This document shows, in pieces, positions 4,830 through 11,971 of a DNA stretch of 11,971 nt. The notes beneath the pieces are model-generated. The model was not told the DNA's origin, ran no database searches, and saw nothing but the letters and a program-made list of their open reading frames with translations. The stretch's first letter is position 1, and each line of letters begins with the position of its first letter. A program made the translations under genes and the position numbers. This DNA is from an uncultured Peptococcaceae bacterium. Its GTDB lineage: Bacteria > Bacillota > Desulfotomaculia > Desulfotomaculales > Desulfallaceae. The stretch lies in the NCBI GenBank assembly GCA_913064925.1, contig CAJYBN010000077.1, positions 1 to 11,971 of the forward strand. The letters are read 5' to 3'.

Positions 4830-6272
4830 CTACTTGCCCAGCTTTTCCCGGAGCAACTTGTTTACCAAGCCCGGGTTGGCTTTGCCTTTGGTAGCCTTCA
4901 TCACCTGGCCTACCAAAAACCCCAGGGCTCGTTCTTTGCCGGAAAGGTAGTCCTCCACGGATTTTGTGTTGTTGGCAATTACCTCTTCAACCACTTTCTC
5001 GATGACAGCCTGGTCGCTAATTTGCACCAGCCCTTTTTCCTTTACTATAGCTTCAGGATCTTTGCCGGTACGAAACATTTCCTCAAAAACGGTTTTGGCT
5101 ATCTTGCCGCTGATGGTTCCCTTGTCCAGCAGCTGAAGCATCCCCGCCAGTTGCTCGGGCCGTATGCAGACGTCGCCTATTTCCGTTCCGGTAGCGTTCA
5201 TCATCCTGGACAGGTCGCCCATAACCCAGTTGCTCACCGTCTTGGGATGATTATACAGCTCCACGCACCGTTCGAAATAATCGGCCAGTTCCCTGGTAGA
5301 AGTGAGCACCGCGGCATCGTAAGCCGGCAAGCCGTAATCGCGCACAAAACGCTGCTTGCGCCGGTCGGGCAGTTCCGGCAGCGTGCTCCTGATTTCGTTT
5401 ACCCACTCCTCAGAAATGACCATGGGCACCAGGTCCGGTTCGGGGAAATACCGGTAATCGTGTGCCTCCTCTTTACTGCGCAGCGACAAGGTGACCCCCC
5501 GGTCCTCGTCCCAGGTCCTGGTTTCCTGAACAACCTGTTCCCCTTGTTCCAGCAGGTCAATCTGCCTTTCTATCTCGTATTGCAAAGCCCTTTGCAAGGC
5601 TTTGAAGGAATTCATATTTTTAATCTCGGTTTTGGTTCCTAAACCGGTTTGCCCGGCGGGTCGAACGGATACGTTGGCGTCACAGCGCAGGCTCCCCTCC
5701 TGCATTTTGCAGTCGCTCACCCCGGTGTATTGAATAATGGCCTTTAATTTCTCCAGGTAAGCTGCAGCCTCTTCCGGGGTACGCATATCCGGCTCGGACA
5801 CTATTTCAATGAGCGGCACGCCTGTCCTGTTGTAATCCACCAGGGAATAAGGCGTGGTGGAAATGGATCCCTGGTGCACCAGCTTGCCGGCGTCCTCCTC
5901 CATGTGCACTCTGGTGATTCCTATGCGCTTAGCCCGGCCGTTAACTTCAATTTCCAAGTAGCCATTGGCGGCAATGGGCAAGTCGTATTGGGATATTTGG
6001 TAATTTTTGGGTAAGTCGGGGTAATAGTAATTTTTCCGGTCGAACTTGGAATATGGTGCTATGCGGCAGTTTAAAGCCAGGGCCGCCTTAATGGCATATT
6101 CAACTACCTTCCGGTTGATTACGGGCAGCACACCCGGCAATCCCAGGCATACGGGGCAAACGTGGTGATTAGGGGCGGCACCGAACTCGGTGCTGGAAGG
6201 ACAAAAAATCTTTGTGCCGGTTTTCAATTCCACATGCACTTCCAGGCCGATGACCGCCTCGTACTGGGCCAA
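4830..6272 (-). CDS. gatB: Aspartyl/glutamyl-tRNA amidotransferase subunit B
   Basis: GatB (480 residues, full length) is the kinase/tRNA-binding subunit of the GatCAB complex. It activates the side chain of Glu-tRNA(Gln) or Asp-tRNA(Asn) with ATP so that ammonia channelled from GatA can form the amide. Motifs: VIGLEVHVEL (7-16), DRKNYYYPDLPKNYQISQY (78-96), HMEEDAGK (123-130) and the GatB signature starting at LVDYNRTGVPLIEIVSEPD (144-162). The C-terminal helical/YqeY-like tail ends with the typical GFLVGQVMKATKGKANP. Three cysteines of the N-terminal zinc site are present (C24, C39, C42), but the usual CxC has Ser at 26. Translation starts at TTG behind GGAGGT (8 nt); there is no nearby ATG and homologues start here. 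It lies 20 nt after gatA and ends the gat unit. Confidence 0.97.
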   Translation of the reverse strand: MAQYEAVIGLEVHVELKTGTKIFCPSSTEFGAAPNHHVCPVCLGLPGVLPVINRKVVEYAIKAALALNCRIAPYSKFDRKNYYYPDLPKNYQISQYDLPIAANGYLEIEVNGRAKRIGITRVHMEEDAGKLVHQGSISTTPYSLVDYNRTGVPLIEIVSEPDMRTPEEAAAYLEKLKAIIQYTGVSDCKMQEGSLRCDANVSVRPAGQTGLGTKTEIKNMNSFKALQRALQYEIERQIDLLEQGEQVVQETRTWDEDRGVTLSLRSKEEAHDYRYFPEPDLVPMVISEEWVNEIRSTLPELPDRRKQRFVRDYGLPAYDAAVLTSTRELADYFERCVELYNHPKTVSNWVMGDLSRMMNATGTEIGDVCIRPEQLAGMLQLLDKGTISGKIAKTVFEEMFRTGKDPEAIVKEKGLVQISDQAVIEKVVEEVIANNTKSVEDYLSGKERALGFLVGQVMKATKGKANPGLVNKLLREKLGK

Positions 6273-6292
6273 ATCGTCACACCTCCAGGATA

Positions 6293-7747
6293 TTAATCAG
6301 GCAATTGGCAGCAAATACCGGAACATTGTTCAAAGGCATAGGCGGCACGCAGTATTTCTCCCTCTCCGAAAGGTTTACCCATCAGCTGCATCCCTACGGG
6401 TAACCCGCTAACGTTGCCGGCGGGTACCGAAATGGCGGGTATGCCGGCTAAATTCACAGCCAGGGTGCATATGTCAACCATGTACATCTGTAAGGGGTCG
6501 TCCACTTTCTCCCCGCGCTTGAACGCCGTTCCCGGCGCAGTAGGAGCAAGGAGTAAGTCGTATTTTTCAAGGGCGCGGTCAAAATCCCTTTTAATAAGCG
6601 TGCGCACCTTGAGCGCCTTGTTGTAATACGCATCGTAATAACCCGCGGACAGCGCGTAAGTGCCCAGCATGATCCTGCGCTTCACCTCGGGGCCAAACCC
6701 CTCGCTGCGCGTTTTCTTGAACATATCCACCACATCTTCGGATTTATCCGCGCGATAGCCATAGCGCACCCCGTCATACCTGGCCAGGTTGGAGCTGGCT
6801 TCCGCCGGTGCAATCAAGTAATAGGCAGGTAGCGCATAATCGCTGTGTGGTAAGGAAGTCTCTTCTACTTCTGCACCCAGGTCGGTGAACACCCGCACGG
6901 CCTTGTTGATGATCTCTCTCACTGCGGAGTCGATACCTTCTCCCATGTATTCCCTGGGCACGCCGATTTTCATGCCCTTAATCTCTCCGGTGAGAAAAGT
7001 GCGGTAATCAGGCTTATCATACGGCACCGAAGTTGAATCTCGAGGGTCATGGCCGCATATCACGTTCAGCATGAGCGCGCAGTCGGTGACGTCCCTGGCA
7101 AAAGGCCCGATTTGATCCAGCGAAGAAGCATAGGCCACCAGGCCGTAGCGGGACACGGCACCGTAAGTGGGTTTCATGCCCACCACACCGCAGTATGCAG
7201 CGGGCAGGCGTATGGAACCGCCGGTATCCGAGCCCAGAGCCAGCACGGCTTCACCGGCCGCTACTGCAGCAGCCGAACCCCCGCTGGACCCGCCCGGCAC
7301 CCTGTCGGTATCCCAGGGGTTGCATGTGGGGTAAAACCCGGAATTTTCACATGACGAGCCCATGGCAAACTCATCCATGTTTGTTTTGCCGAGTAACACC
7401 ATTTGGGCATCGTGCAATAGTTCCATGACCGTGGCATCGTAAGGCGGTACGTAATTGTATAGTATCTTGGAGGCGCATGTGGTACGCAGCCCCTTGGTGC
7501 AAATGTTATCCTTGACGGCTACGGGGATACCCGCCAGCGGGGGAAGTTGCTCGCCTGCGCGCCTGGCCTTGTCCACCGCCTTGGCTTGCTGGAGGGCATT
7601 TTCCCTGTCCAGCGTTATGTAAGCGCGGATTTTCTCTTCCACCTCGTCTATGCGTTGGAAAACTGACCGGCACAGCTCCTCGGCGCTTATTTCCCCTTTG
7701 GCCAGCATTTGTTGCAGCCGGTGCGCAGTCATGTGATACAGTTGCAA
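6293..7747 (-). CDS. gatA: Aspartyl/glutamyl-tRNA amidotransferase subunit A
   Basis: GatA (484 residues, full length) is the amidase-signature subunit that hydrolyses glutamine to supply ammonia for tRNA-dependent Gln/Asn formation. The Ser-cisSer-Lys triad is K79 (AVKDN), S154 (PGGSSGGS) and nucleophile S178 (DTGGSIR). The amidase signature is followed by GMKPTYGAVSRYGL and SLDQIGPFARDV. The start is TTG with SD GGAGGG 7 nt upstream. It gives the conserved N-terminus MQLYHMTAHRL; the ATG at codon 6 is too far from the SD. It lies 30 nt after gatC, with a 15-bp palindrome in the gap, and 20 nt before gatB. The complex needs all three subunits, consistent with co-transcription. Confidence 0.97.
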   Translation of the reverse strand: MQLYHMTAHRLQQMLAKGEISAEELCRSVFQRIDEVEEKIRAYITLDRENALQQAKAVDKARRAGEQLPPLAGIPVAVKDNICTKGLRTTCASKILYNYVPPYDATVMELLHDAQMVLLGKTNMDEFAMGSSCENSGFYPTCNPWDTDRVPGGSSGGSAAAVAAGEAVLALGSDTGGSIRLPAAYCGVVGMKPTYGAVSRYGLVAYASSLDQIGPFARDVTDCALMLNVICGHDPRDSTSVPYDKPDYRTFLTGEIKGMKIGVPREYMGEGIDSAVREIINKAVRVFTDLGAEVEETSLPHSDYALPAYYLIAPAEASSNLARYDGVRYGYRADKSEDVVDMFKKTRSEGFGPEVKRRIMLGTYALSAGYYDAYYNKALKVRTLIKRDFDRALEKYDLLLAPTAPGTAFKRGEKVDDPLQMYMVDICTLAVNLAGIPAISVPAGNVSGLPVGMQLMGKPFGEGEILRAAYAFEQCSGICCQLPD

Positions 7748-7764
7748 ATTTTTTCCCTCCGGCC

Positions 7765-7779
7765 AGTATAATTTATACT
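7765..7779. repeat. 15-bp near-perfect palindrome at the gatC-gatA junction
   Basis: AGTATAA at 7765-7771 and TTATACT at 7773-7779 form a 7-1-7 inverted repeat overlapping the gatC stop codon and ending a few bases before the gatA SD. A one-base loop cannot form in RNA without opening the centre, so a protein site or an AT-rich spacer are both possible. Confidence 0.7.
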
Positions 7780-8059
7780 ATACTATTCTGGGTACTTTAA
7801 AGAAATCGCCTTCGCGTTCAGGTGCATTGGACAGCACATCCTCTATGTCCAGGTGTTCGCCCACCCGGTCTTCCCGAAAGACGTTTTGCAGCGGTAATAC
7901 GTGCGCCGTGGGCGGCACACCCTCCGTATCCAGGTCCTGAAGCTTGCGGGCATGCTCCAGTATGTCACTTAATTGTTTGGTGTATACTTCTTTTTCCTCC
8001 TCGGAAAGCTCCAATCTGGCCAGTAAAGCCACGTGTTCCACTTCCTTGATGCTGATCAT
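7778..8059 (-). CDS. gatC: Aspartyl/glutamyl-tRNA amidotransferase subunit C
   Basis: GatC (93 residues) is the small belt-like subunit that wraps the GatA-GatB interface and stabilises the complex. It shows the typical N-terminal helix (VEHVALLARLELSEEE), the central PPTAHVLPLQNVFREDRV and the C-terminal FFKVPRIV. I choose the ATG at 8059 because it has an SD (AAGGAAGGTG) and gives the usual family length. The 21 extra upstream in-frame codons (to 8122) would cover the promoter and match no GatC. It is the first gene of the gat unit, 88 nt after ligA. Confidence 0.96.
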   Translation of the reverse strand: MISIKEVEHVALLARLELSEEEKEVYTKQLSDILEHARKLQDLDTEGVPPTAHVLPLQNVFREDRVGEHLDIEDVLSNAPEREGDFFKVPRIV

Positions 8060-8093
8060 CGCGCACCTTCCTTTTTTCTCAAAAACTGACATC

Positions 8094-8122
8094 ATTATAC
8101 CAGAGGTGCCTCCTGCGGGCAA
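8094..8122 (-). promoter_or_regulatory. Probable sigma-A promoter of gatCAB
   Basis: On the minus strand, TTGCCC (8117-8122) is followed by 17 bases and a perfect TATAAT (8094-8099), about 35 bases before the gatC ATG. The ligA-gatC gap is the only sizeable spacer in the pcrA-to-gatB block, which suggests that gatCAB can be expressed separately from the repair genes. Confidence 0.7.
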
Positions 8123-8147
8123 GCCGGCAATGGACTGGGGTAATTTG

Positions 8148-10181
8148 TTAATCCCCGTCCTCCTTTACGCCGGCCAGCTTGAGAAATTCTTTCTCATCTA
8201 GCACCGGCACGCCGAGCTTAGCCGCTTTTTCCAGCTTACTGCCCGGGTTTTCGCCCACAACCACATAGTCGGTATGTTTGCTCACCGAAGATACCACTTT
8301 GCCGCCGCGTTTTTCAATTAGCTCCTTAGCCTCGTCTCTTTTCAAGGCAGACAGCGTGCCGGTAAGAACAAAGGTTTTTCCGGCCAGCGCGCTGTCACCA
8401 CCGGGCCGGGCAACCGCTTCTACGGTGACGTTTAGCCCGTGTTCCACCAAGCGCCGGATCAACTCCCTGTTTTGCCGCTCCCGCATGAAGTTGACCACGC
8501 TCTCGGCAATTTTGTGGCCAACTTCCGGGATGGCGATCAACTCCTCATAGGTGGCGTTCATTATGCGGTGTATGTCGCCGAACCGCTCGGCCAAGATGCG
8601 GGCGGCCCTTTCACCCACGTGCCTGATGCCCAAGGCGTAAATCAAGCGGTGCAGCGGCCTTTTCTTACTGGCCTGAATGGCCTCAACCAAGTTACGAGCC
8701 GACTTTGCGGCAAAGCGCTCCAGCCCCGTTAGCTGTTCCGGATTAAGGCGATACAAGTCGGCGACATCCTTTACCAGGCCGGATTCCACCAGCTGCCTGA
8801 CAACGGCTGGACCTAAGCCCGTTATGTCCATGGCGCCCCGGGAAGCAAAATGTATTAACCCTTCCAGCAGCTGCGCCGGACACGAGGCACCCGTGCATCG
8901 ATAAGCCGACTCGCCGGTTGCCCGCACCACATCTGCACCGCAAGCTGGGCACTTGGCGGGCATGGAAAACTGCCTGGTTCCCGGCGGCCGTTTTTCCTTT
9001 AATACCTTGACAATCTCCGGAATCACGTCGCCGGCCTTGTGGACAATTACCCGGTCCCCAATGCGGACGTCCTTTTCCCTAATGATATCCTCGTTGTGTA
9101 AAGTGGCTCTGCTTACGGTGGAACCCGCCAGGAAAACTGGTTCAAGAACGGCCGTGGGCGTAATGACGCCCGTGCGCCCAACACTCACCACGATATCCCG
9201 CACCACAGTTTCCGCTTCTTCGGCGGGAAACTTGTAAGCAATAGCCCAGCGGGGGCTTTTCATGGTGGCCCCCAGGGTGGATTGTTGGGCCAGTGAATTA
9301 ACCTTGATTACCATGCCATCGATGGTATAAGGCAGCTCGGCTTTTTTTTCCTCCCAAATGCGGCAGTAGCTGATTACTTCATCCATGTTCCGGCAGACCT
9401 GATAATGCTCGTTAATGCGCAGGCCCAGTCTTTGCAAGAAACGCAGCACTTCCTGGTGCGTCGCCGGGGAAGGGCGGACCGGGTCCTCAAGCACGCCGAT
9501 GCCGTAGACAAATATGTTCAAGTGCCGCTGCGCCGTAATTCCCGGGTCCAGCTGGCGCAGAGACCCCGCTGCGGCGTTACGCGGGTTGGCAAAGGTTGCT
9601 TCACCGCGTTCCTCCCGCTGGCGGTTTAGCTTGAGAAATGCCTCCTTGGGCATATACATCTCGCCCCGTACTTCCAACAGGTGGACCGGTTCGCGCAGGC
9701 GCAGGGGAATGCTGCGCACGGTTTTCAGGTTAGCGGTAATGTCCTCGCCGGTTTCGCCATCACCCCGGGTGGCGCCGCGCACAAACAGGCCGTCTTGGTA
9801 AGTGAGGGCAACCGCCAGGCCGTCTATTTTTAGCTCCACTACGTATTCGTACGCGTTGCTGCCCAGTGCGTTACGGACCCGGTGGTCGAACTCGCGCAAC
9901 TCCTCTTCTCCAAAAGCATTGGCCAGGCTCAGCATAGGCTCCGCGTGCCTGACGGTGGCAAAACCTTCCCGCGGCTTCCCTCCCACCCGCTGGGTAGGAG
10001 AGTCGGGGGTGATTAGAGAAGGATACTGTCTTTCCAGCCGCTGCAGTTCCGCCATCAGGCGGTCGTACTCGGCGTCCGATATCACGGGAGCGTCCAATAC
10101 GTAGTACAGGTAATCATGCCTTTCAATCTCCCGGCGCAAAGATGCAATCTTTCGGCGGACTTCTTCCGGCGCGCCGCTCAT
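8148..10181 (-). CDS. ligA: NAD+-dependent DNA ligase LigA
   Basis: This is a full-length (677-residue) bacterial replicative ligase that seals nicks using NAD+. Domains in order: Ia (about 1-70, with the NMN-binding YY and D-x-x-YD motif HDYLYY...SDAEYD), adenylation domain with catalytic lysine K118 in ELKIDG, RGDGETGED (139-147), OB fold (about 320-400), zinc finger C411, C414, C429 and C434, helix-hairpin-helix repeats (about 450-580), and a C-terminal BRCT domain (about 595-677, GKTFVLTGTL). All key residues are present. The ATG has an SD (AAGGGGG) 8 nt upstream. It starts 14 nt after the pcrA stop, so the two genes are almost certainly co-transcribed, a common arrangement in Firmicutes that joins unwinding and sealing of repair/replication intermediates. 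Confidence 0.98.
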   Translation of the reverse strand: MSGAPEEVRRKIASLRREIERHDYLYYVLDAPVISDAEYDRLMAELQRLERQYPSLITPDSPTQRVGGKPREGFATVRHAEPMLSLANAFGEEELREFDHRVRNALGSNAYEYVVELKIDGLAVALTYQDGLFVRGATRGDGETGEDITANLKTVRSIPLRLREPVHLLEVRGEMYMPKEAFLKLNRQREERGEATFANPRNAAAGSLRQLDPGITAQRHLNIFVYGIGVLEDPVRPSPATHQEVLRFLQRLGLRINEHYQVCRNMDEVISYCRIWEEKKAELPYTIDGMVIKVNSLAQQSTLGATMKSPRWAIAYKFPAEEAETVVRDIVVSVGRTGVITPTAVLEPVFLAGSTVSRATLHNEDIIREKDVRIGDRVIVHKAGDVIPEIVKVLKEKRPPGTRQFSMPAKCPACGADVVRATGESAYRCTGASCPAQLLEGLIHFASRGAMDITGLGPAVVRQLVESGLVKDVADLYRLNPEQLTGLERFAAKSARNLVEAIQASKKRPLHRLIYALGIRHVGERAARILAERFGDIHRIMNATYEELIAIPEVGHKIAESVVNFMRERQNRELIRRLVEHGLNVTVEAVARPGGDSALAGKTFVLTGTLSALKRDEAKELIEKRGGKVVSSVSKHTDYVVVGENPGSKLEKAAKLGVPVLDEKEFLKLAGVKEDGD

Positions 10182-10195
10182 GCCGATTCCCCCTT

Positions 10196-11971
10196 CTAAC
10201 AGCGCTCCAGTGGAGCGTAACGGGCCAACAATGTTTTGACGCCCAGGCCAGGAAATTCAACCTTCAACTCCGACCTGTCCCCGCTGCCCCGAACATCGAT
10301 AATGGTACCGAAACCCCACTTGCGGTGGCGAACCCGTTCACCCGGGCGGTACCCGTCCTCCCGACCCGCTGCGCTGTTATCAACGTTAGGCATATTATAT
10401 GCTCCGGGTGCGTAAAATAAATGTTTTTCCACCGGGTCTTCCGCAGTCAACAAGCGGTCGGGTAACTCGCGCAAAAACCGCGAGGGTTCGTTGAACCTGG
10501 TGTACCCGTACAGCGTTCGCTGCCGGCAGCAAGACAGGTATAACAACTCCTTGGCCCTGGTAATGCCCACGTAACAAAGCCTTCTTTCTTCTTCCAACTC
10601 ATGCCTGTTTTCCAGGGTTCTGGCATGGGGGAAAACACCCTCCTCCATGCCCACCATGAAAATAACGGGAAATTCCAACCCCTTGGCGCTGTGCAGCGTC
10701 ATAAGGGTTACCCGGTCAACCGCCTGGTCATATTGATCCACGTCGGTAAGCAGCGCGATCCCGGCTAAGAAGTCCTCCAGGCCGCCGCTGCCGGCCTGGC
10801 GATCATATTCCCCGGTAACCGTGTAGAACTCCCTGAGGTTTTCCAGCCTGGCGGCGGCTTCCGCCGTTCGTTCGTTCTCCAGCGCTTCCCAGTAGCCGGT
10901 TCGCTCCAGAACCAACCGGACAATGTCGGTTACGGGCAAGCTGCTTGCCTGTTCCCTGAGATGACGCATCATACGGCCGAATTCCCGGGCAGACTTGGCC
11001 GCCTTGCCGCCGAGTCCCGGAACTTTTTCTTCTCTTTCCAGCAAAGTCAGGGGCGCTGTACCGGTTTCGTCCGCCCGGGCCAGTATTTTCTGCAGAGAAG
11101 CGGAACCTATACCCCTTTTGGGCTCGTTGATAATACGCTGCAAGCTTAACCGGTCGCCGGGGTTAACCAGCAAGCGCAGGTAAGCCAGCAGGTCCTTGAT
11201 TTCCTTGCGCTCGTAAAAGCGCAGCCCGCCGACAATGGTATAGGGTATCCCGGCCGCCAGAAATTTTTCTTCCAGCACCCGCGATTGGGCATGGGTTCTG
11301 TACAGCACGGCAAAATCACCGTAAGGTCTTTGCTTAGCGCCGTGCCAGCGGGCTATCCGGTCTACCACGAACTCAGCCTCGCCATGCTCGTCCCGGGCCC
11401 TGAACACCACCACCGGGTCACCGGCCGGCCCCGCCGTCCACAAATTCTTTTTTTTCCTATTGCGGTTGTTGTGTATAACTTCGTTGGCCGCAGCCAATAT
11501 GGTTTGCGTGGAACGGTAGTTTTGCTCTAGGGGTATAACCACCGCATCGGGGTAATCCCGCTCAAAGTTCATGATGTTTTGTATATCCGCGCCGCGCCAG
11601 CCGTAAATGCTCTGGTCAGGGTCCCCTACCACAAATATGTTCCTGTATTTGCTGGCTAGCAGGTTTACCAGCACGTACTGGGCGTGATTGGTGTCCTGGT
11701 ACTCGTCAATTAAAATGTACTTAAACTTTTCCTGGTAGCGGGATAACACCTGCGGGTTCGTACGGAACAGGCGCACGGTGTGCCAAATTAAATCGTCAAA
11801 ATCCAGGGCGTTGTTTTCCCGCATTTTTTCCTGATAAAGCCTGTATACCCGGCAAACGTTGCGGCTGAAATAATCATGAGATTTGCTTTCCAATTCTGCC
11901 GGCCCACACAGCATGTTCTTGGCCTGGGAAATAGCGAAGGACACGGCGCCTGGGGGAAATTTCTTGGTATC
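10196..11971 (-). CDS. pcrA: ATP-dependent DNA helicase PcrA/UvrD, 5'-truncated by the window edge
   Basis: The C-terminal 591 residues of a superfamily 1A 3'-5' helicase are present; the frame is open to the last base, so about 145 N-terminal residues (Walker A and motif Ia) lie outside. Visible motifs in order: II (LIDEYQDTNHAQY), III (GDPDQSIYGWRGADIQ), IV (LEQNYRST), V (TLHSAKGLEFPVIF) and VI (ERRLCYVGITRAK). After a variable linker comes the C-terminal Tudor-like domain (about the last 52 residues, GERVRHRKWGFGTI), which in PcrA contacts RNA polymerase. This domain and the overall match to Geobacillus PcrA distinguish it from Rep. The enzyme removes proteins and RNA polymerase from DNA and acts in excision and mismatch repair. 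A GTG at 11942-11944 is internal, because conserved sequence (DTKKFPPGAV) precedes it in frame. Confidence 0.96.
   Translation of the reverse strand, partial: DTKKFPPGAVSFAISQAKNMLCGPAELESKSHDYFSRNVCRVYRLYQEKMRENNALDFDDLIWHTVRLFRTNPQVLSRYQEKFKYILIDEYQDTNHAQYVLVNLLASKYRNIFVVGDPDQSIYGWRGADIQNIMNFERDYPDAVVIPLEQNYRSTQTILAAANEVIHNNRNRKKKNLWTAGPAGDPVVVFRARDEHGEAEFVVDRIARWHGAKQRPYGDFAVLYRTHAQSRVLEEKFLAAGIPYTIVGGLRFYERKEIKDLLAYLRLLVNPGDRLSLQRIINEPKRGIGSASLQKILARADETGTAPLTLLEREEKVPGLGGKAAKSAREFGRMMRHLREQASSLPVTDIVRLVLERTGYWEALENERTAEAAARLENLREFYTVTGEYDRQAGSGGLEDFLAGIALLTDVDQYDQAVDRVTLMTLHSAKGLEFPVIFMVGMEEGVFPHARTLENRHELEEERRLCYVGITRAKELLYLSCCRQRTLYGYTRFNEPSRFLRELPDRLLTAEDPVEKHLFYAPGAYNMPNVDNSAAGREDGYRPGERVRHRKWGFGTIIDVRGSGDRSELKVEFPGLGVKTLLARYAPLERC

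Noticed and set aside
5022..5642. Long plus-strand open frame (206 codons) inside gatB
   Set aside because: It is antisense to a fully conserved gene, has no recognisable domain and no SD; it is a shadow of gatB codon usage. The other plus-strand frames fail for the same reasons.
8060..8122. Start at 8122 for gatC
   Set aside because: It would translate through the probable promoter and add 21 residues not seen in GatC. The ATG at 8059 has an SD and gives the normal length.
11942..11944. GTG as the start of the helicase
   Set aside because: Conserved PcrA sequence continues upstream in the same frame to the window edge, so the gene is truncated by the window and does not start here.
1..11971. 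Mobile element, CRISPR, phage or defence system
   Set aside because: I found no transposase, integrase, spaced repeats, attachment-site duplication or defence domain. All long genes are housekeeping or metabolic and intact apart from the edge-truncated helicase.

Overview
The window reads as one end of a draft contig from a Gram-positive Firmicute, probably a Desulfotomaculum/Pelotomaculum-like member of the Clostridia. Three things point there: strong Shine-Dalgarno (SD) sites in front of nearly every gene, the gene order pcrA-ligA-gatC-gatA-gatB, and a stand-alone family-25 starch-binding domain. The genus cannot be fixed from this sequence alone. Positions 1-29 are not biological: they match the 3' part of the Illumina TruSeq universal adapter, so genomic sequence starts at about 30. 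Every recognised gene lies on the minus strand, so transcription runs from high to low coordinates.

Region 1 (11971-4784), information processing. A 5'-truncated PcrA/UvrD helicase (10196-11971) is followed after 14 nt by NAD+-dependent DNA ligase LigA (8148-10181). After a short gap with its own good promoter come gatC, gatA and gatB, the three subunits of Asp/Glu-tRNA amidotransferase. The gat unit ends at a hairpin (4784-4815).

Region 2 (4729-615), 2-oxo acid chain elongation. A promoter region is followed by four tightly packed genes: a NifV/AksA-type homocitrate synthase, the large and small subunits of an isopropylmalate dehydratase/homoaconitase-type hydro-lyase, and an isocitrate/isopropylmalate-dehydrogenase-family enzyme. 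Together they form a complete condensation, isomerisation and oxidative decarboxylation set, closed by a textbook intrinsic terminator (615-644). The set could make 2-oxoadipate from 2-oxoglutarate through homocitrate, or 2-oxoglutarate from oxaloacetate through citrate. The synthase looks like NifV, the dehydrogenase carries isocitrate-type residues, and the small-subunit specificity loop (YKFKT) matches neither standard class. This is the most interesting part of the window.

Region 3 (541-84). A small monocistronic gene encodes a 123-residue leaderless CBM25 starch/glycogen-binding domain with its own SD and terminator. Nothing recognisable lies between this terminator and the adapter.

Start codons deserve attention. 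Four of the eight genes whose starts lie in the window (leuC-type, dehydrogenase, gatA, gatB) appear to begin with TTG behind strong SD sites. Three other genes (nifV, leuC-type, gatC) have longer upstream in-frame starts that I rejected in favour of SD-supported ones. I see no rRNA, tRNA, CRISPR array, insertion sequence or phage gene.
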